A DNA stretch of 64,000 nt, taken from Trebouxia sp. TZW2008. Lineage: Eukaryota > Chlorophyta > Trebouxiophyceae > Trebouxiales > Trebouxiaceae. Shown here piece after piece: positions 55,981 to 64,000 of the stretch. Both the position numbers and the translations under genes were made by a program. Position 1 is the first letter of the stretch, and each line of letters opens with the position of its first letter. The stretch lies in the NCBI GenBank assembly GCA_002118135.1, contig BDIU01000277.1:124001-188000 (forward strand), read 5' to 3'. The notes beneath the pieces were generated by a model. That model was not told where the DNA came from, made no database searches, and saw nothing but the letters and a program-made list of their open reading frames with translations.

Positions 55981-58320
55981 CTACTGGAGGTCAAGCCCAT
56001 TTTCTGACTGAGCAGAGTTCTGCTGTTCCCCAGATGCCACTGCAAGGGCCTTGAGTAACATCTGCAGACGCCCCTGCTTTGCAGCATACGATGCCATGTG
56101 CAAGGCATCCACCCACCCTTCTGCTTCTTCACTCACTTGAGCTACGAAGTACACACCTTGAGGTCTACTATGCAATGACACCCAAAACGCATATCCTGGC
56201 GGTAGACTAGGATCATTGCATGGCTTCACAGATGCAATGTCATCAAGCGCTAAGTGATAGCTTCCTGTTTGCTGCCCATTCTGTGTATTTTCTGCATGCT
56301 GTGCCTGCTGAGCGGTAGCTTCAGTATCTTGAAATTGCTCCTCTGCTGCAGATGCGGCTTCTGGTTGTTGAAGCGGCTGGTCATCTGAAGCTACCGTCTG
56401 CAAACCGGATTGGTCCAGTACAAACATGCTGAGTAGCCACCGCTCAGGGACAGCATCTAGAGAGTTGAAGGGCACAGCCAGCAACTGCCCTGCCCTGAGA
56501 TGCGGCAATGGCAACAGCTGTTTTATGACTTGCAAGGACTTGCTGTAAACTTCCTTGTTTGGCTGTAGGACATAGGACAACAGGATGTACTGTGCTGCAA
56601 GCGAGAATGTTCGTCTAAGAACTGCTTCTGAGACTTGCTCAGTGCCTGCAGCTGCAGACTCCTGCAGTGCAAGACACGCTTGAGTGACTACAGTCAGAAT
56701 TGGCGAAAACATTAGCTGATTGGTGACAGCATTAGTGGACTCAGTGGTTCAAGATACTGTTGCTTGCTTGACTGGATCCACTTGAGTCAAGGCCCACTTG
56801 AGATGCATGCTTTCATCGATCCTCACTTGCATGATCTCTGATGGTACTATGCAATGCCACAATTCAATGACAAAACATGCTAGATGCAATGCACATGCAA
56901 GCTCACCTGACTTTGCGCCTCATTCTGTAGAGAGCAAGCATGCGCATAGTACACTGTTCCCAGGTTGTAGCAGGCACGGTCAAACTCTGGACGTAATCTG
57001 ATGGCTCGCCGGAACTTTGCAACAGACTGTTGGACCAGCAGCACTCGCTCTGTTGGGGTGCGCATTGTGGAAAGCTCTTGCAACACCAGGCCCCAATTAT
57101 TGAGCGCCTGCACAGCACCACTTGCTGCTGATTTATGTGACATTGCCATTGTGGCAAGATTACAACTTGTGAACTGTTACGTTTCCAGACCTGTGCTGGT
57201 CTTCAGCAGCATCATGATTTGATCAGACAGGCTCCATGACAAATGTTTGAGCTGACAATGTTGCTCAATCTGTTGACAAGTCAATAGTGCACACATTAAG
57301 CAACTGATTTACACAGACAGAAACACAAACCCAAGCTGCAAAGGATGAACAGCGCAAGATCTGGCTGGGCTGAATCATGATGTTGTCACCTGTGGGTTGT
57401 TGGCACTGTAGAACAGGGACAATGCATACTTCTCCGCTGCTGCCAGGAGACAGTGATACGCTGTGTCCTCTTGCCCACGCTTCTCTAGATGTGCCATGTC
57501 ACTCAATGCTACTCCCCAATTGTACAGAGCTGCGTGTGAGCTGTTTTGCAGCTGCCAAGCTTCATGGTATTTGTCACATGCCTGCACTGCGTCAACCTGG
57601 TCAAACAAGGCGTGGCAAGCGTGCTGCATACAATCAGGTTGTAAAGCAGGGATCAAGCCACCAAGCACCTGTTGTGCTGATGCATCAAGCAAGAGCAAGT
57701 CTGGACGTGAAACTACTGCTGAAGTTGTGAGCAGACTGGTCATGCATGCTCACAAATGACAGCATGACATCGCAAAGCTACACAGCGCTCTTGCCTGACC
57801 TGTTTCAGCAAGTCCAGCTGAGCCTGTGTCGAGCCTCCAGACTGAGAAGCTTGCTCTTGCAAAGATAGGCCTTGGTTGTACACTGTTTCAAAGTCTTGCG
57901 CCTGAGACTCTGCAGGTGTGACATCTTGCTGATCTCGAGATTCTCGTCGGTCGTTAAAGCTGCTAGTCTTGGATGTATGCCCAGTGCGATCAACGTAGCC
58001 TGCCTGCAAGCACCCCTTGTGATCTCATCGTCGGTTCCTAAATCGTGTACAGTGCTGTCACGCAAGTTGCTTACGTCCACTTGCCTGCTGTGATGCGAAA
58101 GAACTTGAGACGCTGTTGATGGGAGCGAGAGAAGGCCCAGACAATGCGGCAGCGGCTCGGCGCAATTCCTCACCGCCTTTGTACACCCTAACCCCTTCAA
58201 CCTGCAGCGATCAGCTGACTTGAGGGCAGTGCAGCCTTGGCCAAATCCGCATGTGGAACGGCAAAGCATCAGAGCATTGCGCTGGAGCCGTTTGCGCGTG
58301 ACACAGTCTGTCAACCCCAC
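55981..58320 (-). CDS. HLB1: HLB1-like TPR protein with C-terminal PH-like region
   Basis: In Arabidopsis, HLB1 (hypersensitive to latrunculin B 1) is a TPR protein of the trans-Golgi network/early endosome that links membrane traffic to actin. Exons on the minus strand: 58003-57800 (68 codons), 57581-57390 (64), 57107-56907 (67) and about 56653-55981 (stop). All are phase 0 and join in frame. Diagnostic matches are FETVYNQGLSLQEQA, ALYNWGVALSDMA, ALNNWGLVLQELS, FRRAIRLRPEFDRACYNLGT, LLPLPHLRAGQL and the C-terminal LPPGYAFWVSLHSRPQGVYF with EGWVDALHMA. A Q/E/A-rich linker lies between the T-rich LDQSG segment and the PH-like part. The first exon with the ATG lies upstream of 58003 and was not settled; 58320 is an estimate. 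Confidence 0.82.
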
Positions 58321-58803
58321 GTTGACACGCTGAGATGTACCTGGGTAAACGGTTCAATGCCAGACATAGCCCCGCGTACTGTGACACGACCTGTGTTTTG
58401 TGCGCTCTCGCAGAATTCAAAGCGATCTAAGCAAGGATCTGCAGAGTTTCCAGAGACGCAGGCACCTGCAGGACCGGACGTGCGGTTCGATACAAGTCTT
58501 GCGATACGACTTGAACGAGCTGGACCCGTATTGCATCTTCTTCCATATTGCTCTGTTCTACAAGCTGGCATTTTGGCTCGAGGGAATGGCAGGAATACCC
58601 TCTCACAAAATTTCAATCCGCTGATTGCGTGCCTCAACCTGTCAGCAGACCAAGTACACATGCGCCTCAAGCAAAATACACATCAGTTTACCATCCATGC
58701 ACGGTGTTACAAAGTTCCACAGTAGGGTCTCACACTTGTGAGTTGTAGTGTTTGGTCACCTGAATGGCCTGTCTGTGCAAAAACATATGTAAAACAAACA
58801 TGT
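58321..58803. other. Intergenic region between HLB1-like and dynein genes
   Basis: Contains the dynein 3' UTR and the HLB1 promoter. A 162-codon plus-strand open frame at 58237-58725 exists but shows no recognisable domain and overlaps the expected HLB1 5' end, so it is not called as a gene. Confidence 0.35.
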
Positions 58804-61800
58804 CTAGAAGTCAAGACTGGTGAACAGAGCCACACCACGGTTGATCCAGTGGGACTCAGGCAGATCTGATGGCAGCTCAACATATATGACAAAATTGGTC
58901 GAGTGGCCAGTTGTAGACAAAGTGCCTGCCCGCATGAGAGTCTTGTACAAAGGACAATTGTACAGCTGCTGCCTGCTTGCTTTCCTGTGCTGCACTGGCT
59001 TCAGCCAAATGATTGGCATCTCTGAAAAAAGCTCCTTTGGTCGTGACTCTGCAAGCATGTGGGTGTCTGAACTCCACCTTGCACCTTCCAAGAAAAGTCC
59101 CTTGATGTAACAGCCATCCTCAGGACCAGCAGAGCATGAGTCCTCTGTCATCTGATCCATGACTTGAAACTCAAAGCTGACAGTGTCAATGGCAAAGGCA
59201 TTCTTGCGGGCAAAGTTCTGGATTGTGCCTGTCAGAAATGCCTGTGGGAAGAAGAATCCACTGATCCAGTAGACTGGTGGCGTGCCATGCTGCACCCAAC
59301 TTTGAATGAACTGGACGCGCTGTTGCAAGTCATCTACCCAGCTGGCGAGGGGTTTCAAGCTAGGGTATGCTTTGCTGGCCCATAGCTCAGGCACCTGTAG
59401 CAGTCACGCATGTGTTTGCAGCATACTCCATATCGTGTACTCCATACAGCATCATATCCTTGTTGCTGGTCACGGCTGAAGCTGGATGTATCCATTGCAT
59501 GCAACTCATCTGTGTCAGGAGGCTCTTTGTGAAGTGACAGGCTTGAGACGGAAGGCCCTACTGCAGCTGCCAAAGCTCTGCAGCGTCTTTGCTGTGTGAA
59601 CATGACTGAACCTCCATTCAAAGAATAGGCCATGATACTGCAGCAAAATGCTGGTAAACTTAGCGCTTGCCCACCTGGTTGTCGTACATACTGTTGCAGA
59701 CGCTTTCCAGACTTGGAGACATGACCACCAGCCCCTTGACCGCATTTGTGCACTCCTTCAGACTAGCTGCAACGACCTCAAGCAAAGCATTGTAGCGCAG
59801 GGCTTCCTGAACTAGCACTGTGTTCATGGACTCCTGGTATGTGACTGGGTACAGGCGCTGCAGGTGCTCCACATCAAAGGATGGCGCTATCTGCAACAAA
59901 ACAAGTAGCGTTGTGAGCATGTATGAATGCATTAGCATGGTACTGCAAAACTTATTCAGTCCTTTGGATTTGAACATCAGCTCAAGACAAGGAAGTGTCC
60001 TCAACAGCATACCAAGACATGCTGCTCAGGCACAACAGCAATTGCAGACTGGCAGTCATGCTGTCAAAGTGCTGCAGGAGGGCGCCATGTGTGCCAGCAA
60101 ATGCTTTTGAGGCGGAGAGCTCTTCCACAGCAGGTGAATGAGTATCTTTGAGGCAATGCTGGCATAGTGCTGCAGCACGGTGCTCTTTCTGCTGACACTT
60201 GAGCCCATGCAACCAAAGTTCAGTAGTGCAGACCTTTGAGGCAATGCTTTCACCGAGTTGCAGTATGATGCCCTCCCTGCTGGCACCACCACCCCCAGAC
60301 ACCCTTGGCTGCAAGGCCAGAATGGTGGAGAACATGTTGTATGTCTCATTCTGGTCGCAGGTGATGTCAGCGTTCTCATGCAGGCCAAAGATCTCAGGCT
60401 TGGGCATGGGTGGGAAGGCCTTGATGGCCTCTGTGTAGTCTGTCACCATCTCCAGATCCAGGCTTTCATACACACCTGCATAGCCAGCCCAAGACTTGCA
60501 ATTTGCATCTTCAACAAGGCCACGGCAAGCAAGCGGTGACTTCTAGTTGTGCCGCTGTCATCAAATAAGGCCCATTTCTGAATGGCGTGAAGCAGGCAGG
60601 AATAAGCTTTACTACAACATCAGCAGGGAATGGACATTACGTTGCATTACATTGCATGGCATCTGATCACAGCGTCATTGTACATTGCGGTACTGCTCTT
60701 CATGCACAAGCACTTGGTGGTCCTTTTGCAGTGTGCGTTAGCAAAGGCAGTAATACTTCAAAAGCTATCATGCATGCTGGCTGCACATGCACACTGGCAA
60801 CTCACCTGATGCTGAGAATTTGTAGCCAGGGTCCAGAACCTGGGGCCCGACAAAGCCTGTGACCAGGTTGTTGATCAGGCGTCTGTCCTTGTCATCAGTC
60901 ACTCGGCCACCGTAGTTGATTTCGGTGACCAGGAAGCGCAGGACTCTGAATGGGATGTCTGGGTACTCATCAAGGAACATGTGCATCTGTGTCAGTGACA
61001 CGCCCAGGTCACCATCTGTGAAGTCGTATCTGCAACAGCCACACAAGTTGATTTTGCCTCAGCAAAGCATGAAGGCCTAGGACGTCGTGCATAGAGTTAG
61101 AGATGCAACAAATGAGGAGGTCAGTTTTGTTGCGCTGACAGTCATTTGTTACATGTGACTGCGATGCTCAAGCCATGCTCAGACAGCACTGATGTCCTTT
61201 GCAAAGCCGGCACAGCCTCCAACTTGCACTTACTTCACGTTGCATTCACAGCACCTTTACCTACCTCGTGTTCAAACAACTAATCAACCAACCAACCAAC
61301 CAGACATTGACAGCCTGGCATCTGGGCAAGCAAGCAGATAGCTTGATCACTCAGGTCAAGTAAATGGACAGCGGTGAGGTGTTACCTGTGCTCAGTGGAC
61401 ATGCGAGTCAAAGACAACAATTGCTGTTGCCAAGGAATGGTACAACTTTTATGTGTAGCTTGACTATTGCACTATACACTATGCTGTGAGCAATGATGCA
61501 CCTGATGTTCCAGCCCAAGGGGCCAAACTTGCGCCTGTCTTGCACCACAGCATGGAACAGTGACATGCCAAACAGCAGGCGGCGCCACTCAGAGGGCTTG
61601 GCGCTCTCATGCAGGTAGGCCTCACTGAAGCGTGTGTAGGTGCGCAGCATGTTGGCCTTCAGACCCTGCAGGCAATCAGCCAGCATTTTGAAGAGCACAT
61701 GCTGTGAAGCATAAATACTACTGTTGGCATCCAAGACAGCAAAGGCAGATGTGAGACATGCAGCAATGCCTACAGGCATGGCAGGTTTTGAATTGCATTG

Positions 61801-64000
61801 ACAAGTGAGGTCTGAGGGCAACCACTGCTAAGCTGGCTAAAAGAGGAAGCCCTTGATGGTGCCCAAACATCTGCACTACTGATGGCCAAAGCGAGTTGGC
61901 CAGTTGATGGCTGTTTTCAAAGGCTGACCCCCACATCAGCACAGCATCAGCACTGTCTGTGCTTGGCATGCTCTCAGTAATCAGCAGCTCTTCTTGATTG
62001 AAAGAAATCACACCTTGGGTGGTTCCAGGGTCATTTTGACTCCTCGCTGCAAAACAGCAGCAGGGAAGCCTGGGCTGGGCATCGAGGTGAGCCAGAGGCG
62101 GAAATCCTTGTGGCAGGTGTCAGGGCTGATGCTCTCCACAATGCGCTCTAGGGAGGGCATCCAGCTGACTGCCAGGTGGCAGTTCTGCAGGCACACCCAC
62201 TGCCCCTTCTCCATGCCAGCTATCAGCACCTTCTCAGCCTGCAGATGAGCAAATGCAATTTTGAGCAATCAGCCAGATCAAAGCTATACTTTGGCCTTTC
62301 TCCATGCCACCTGTCAACGCCTTGTCAGCCCGCAGTCACAGAAATGCACCCTCAAAGCAGACAGCATGTTCAGGATACAGTGGTCATTTACCGTGACAGT
62401 TCTCAGCCTGCAAGTCCGCAGTAGGACATTCAGAATGCTCAGCATGTAAGGAACAGGCCCAGAAGGTCAGCTCATTCAAGCTTTCAGCCACAAATGAGAA
62501 AGCATCCGGGCTTGTTTGCCCCGGACGCAGCACAGACAACATTGTGCAAGACAAGCATGATGCTATGTATGTCAGAAGTTCACCTTGGGACCTTGGCCTT
62601 GACCCAGCGACACCTTTTCAAATTTCTTAGCAAAGCGCAGCTCGTCTGCCAGCTTCAGAAGATCAGCCATGGGGTCAGCTCCAGGGGACAGAACAAAGAT
62701 GAGAGGGGTGACATTGTTGGAGTCCTGGAAGGCCCCTGCCAGGTTGAAAGGAGGCGGCTCTGTGAACCGGCTGCCCAAATTCTCTGCCACGAAGCTCTGA
62801 ATGGCTAAGGACACCTGAGACGGGATAGACAATCTGAGTAGGCGACTATGTATCAATCCTCAAGGACTATGTTCACCTGGAGTCCTGCAGGGCCCTGGCC
62901 AGATTGAAGGGAGGTGCCCCATGCATTGACTGCCCAGACTCTCAGCCACAAAGCTCTGAATGGCTAAAGACACCAGGGACAGAGATCAAAGTCTGCGGGT
63001 TGATTGATTGCGTGCTTGTTCGAGAGTCAATTGACTGACTGGATGGAGTGATTGATTGATTGTTTCATGGATTTGTTGACTGACCGATTGCAGACAGCAT
63101 ATAATGTATACTATTGATTGAGATAGCATTCATATAGCATGTGATTAGGCAATGCACCTCTACATTGCAAAGCTGTTAAATCCCTGATAGTAAGTGCATT
63201 GCTATAGCTATTGCTGTGGCAGTTACCTTGTCAGGGCGGAGGCAGCGTAGCACAGCCAGCTTCTGGAAAGAGCTTAGGCGGTTGTGCCACGGCTCTGGCA
63301 GCGGCACCTCATGTGCTTCATTGCTGTCAAACACAGCCTGGAAAGCCTCTGTTTGCTCTGTGAAGCTTGTTGCAAAGCCCTGGAAGCATGCAGTTTCAGA
63401 ATTCTGAACAGCTAATCTAAAAGCAAGCTCCCCATCGCTTTGGCAGTGCTGGGCTTTGTGACGTACTGACAAGTCAAGTGTTCACATCATCTACCTTAGC
63501 TCGCTGCATGCACAAGGATTACTTGCAATTCTGGTTCAAAGTGCAAAGCTGGCATGGACAAGACTCTCAGCACATGAAAAGATCAATGTGTGAAGATCTG
63601 AGAGATAACTTAACACATGACTGGAAGGTCTGTTTGAATGTATGAGCAGTCAAGAGGTGACCTGGAATGTGGGCAAAGCATTGAAATTCAGGATCTGTGT
63701 CCAAGACTTGTCTGTAAGCCATTGCGAAGCTGGGTTTGGCATGGCAGCCACAGGTCCTGAGGTCACCCCAGATAACAGAAAGCGCCACTCAGCTGCATGA
63801 AAAGACACAAGGTTGGCACCCAATGTTGCTGAAGCTTGGCGCAATCAGGTAGCACACATTCGTTAGATCGCTTAACAAAAGTTGATAAGCGTACACAGCT
63901 ACTGGCAAGGTGCCAGCCATTGGCATGGTACCCTTCGTGCTAATAGCTAACAGCACCTCACCTGGGTCAATCTCCTTTCTGTTTTGCAGGATCTTGATGG
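58804..64000 (-). CDS. Axonemal dynein heavy chain, C-terminal part (gene continues past the right edge)
   Basis: Force-generating subunit of flagellar dynein; probably an inner-arm type by its C-terminus. Exons on the minus strand, all joining in frame: 64000-63971 (cut by the edge), 63792-63662, 63379-63227, 62814-62584, 62238-62014, 61665-61502, 61029-60806, 60475-60234, 59890-59675 and 59394-58804 (stop), about 735 residues. Landmarks: [130 protein letters not shown], and the C-terminal cap [11 protein letters not shown] and [20 protein letters not shown]. The stalk, AAA1-4 and tail lie outside the window. Echoes of exon starts lie in the introns before exons 62814-62584 and 62238-62014. 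Presence implies a flagellated stage. Confidence 0.96.
62300..62420 (-). repeat. Echoes of the [12 protein letters not shown] exon start in a dynein intron
   Basis: The start of exon 62238-62014 with its acceptor (plus-strand TTCTCCATGCC...CTTCTCAGCCTGCAG) recurs at about 62302-62339 (TTTCTCCATGCC...CTTGTCAGCCCGCAG) and in part at about 62395-62415 (GTTCTCAGCCTGCAAG). Confidence 0.8.
62870..62980 (-). repeat. Echo of the [12 protein letters not shown] exon in a dynein intron
   Basis: A copy of the first half of exon 62814-62584 lies about 150 bp upstream in the intron. It starts [15 protein letters not shown] and then loses frame. Its acceptor position reads CTG where AG is needed, so it is probably not spliced in. 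Confidence 0.85.
63000..63070. repeat. (GATT)n microsatellite, imperfect
   Basis: Interrupted TGAT/GATT tetranucleotide repeats in a dynein intron. They are the complement of the ATCA repeats at 4.85 and 47.5 kb. Confidence 0.85.

Noticed and set aside
55764..56054. 96-codon plus-strand open frame
   Set aside because: It overlaps the HLB1-like last exon on the other strand and shows no domain or composition of its own.
58237..58725. 162-codon plus-strand open frame
   Set aside because: No recognisable domain; it lies where the HLB1 first exon and dynein 3' UTR are expected. Kept only as a note.
1..64000. tRNA, rRNA or snRNA genes
   Set aside because: No cloverleaf-type A/B-box pair or conserved rRNA/snRNA core was noticed by eye; a tRNAscan-type search could still find one.

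Overview
This window is nuclear DNA of a eukaryote with intron-rich genes: GT-AG introns, exons usually of 50-250 bp, TGCA-rich non-coding sequence, standard stop codons and no operons. The gene set points to a green alga (Viridiplantae, my best guess a core chlorophyte or trebouxiophyte) that keeps flagellar genes. It has an HLB1-type TPR protein known from plants and green algae, an axonemal dynein heavy chain, a divergent LC8-type dynein light chain, a kinesin, a type I mannose-6-phosphate isomerase, cytosolic ribosomal protein eS6 and a TCAIM-like mitochondrial protein. The lineage call is an inference.

Layout. 0.4-10.4 kb (minus): EF-hand/glutamine-rich/membrane protein of unknown function. 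10.9-12.7 kb (plus): mannose-6-phosphate isomerase, divergent from it. 14.0-19.0 kb (plus): kinesin. 19.4-23.3 kb (plus): unknown helical protein. 24.1-35.0 kb (minus): a long coiled-coil protein built from duplicated exons and ending in a protein-kinase domain. 36.7-42.9 kb (minus): unknown proline-rich protein with many duplicated exon pieces. 43.1-44.8 kb (plus): doubtful helical gene. 45.5-50.4 kb (plus): TCAIM-like gene. 51.5-51.9 kb (minus): LC8-type light chain, divergent from eS6 at 52.3-55.3 kb (plus). 56.0-58.3 kb (minus): HLB1-like. 58.8-64.0 kb (minus): C-terminal third of a dynein heavy-chain motor, running off the right edge.

The most unusual signal is structural. In at least five unrelated genes on both strands, short direct copies of an exon end with its splice site lie in the adjoining intron, in series of two to four and at different stages of decay. 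I call these exon echoes. In the coiled-coil kinase gene whole phase-0 exons have also been duplicated, one copy carries an in-frame stop, and an inverted segment of about 210 bp has cut two neighbouring copies of one exon in half. Two copies of one pogo/Tc1-like MITE are present, and one of them supplies the 5' splice site of an intron.

For PMI, kinesin, LC8, eS6 and dynein, exon junctions were checked by reading-frame continuity. The 5' ends and some internal exons of the other genes remain uncertain, and their spans should be read as approximate.
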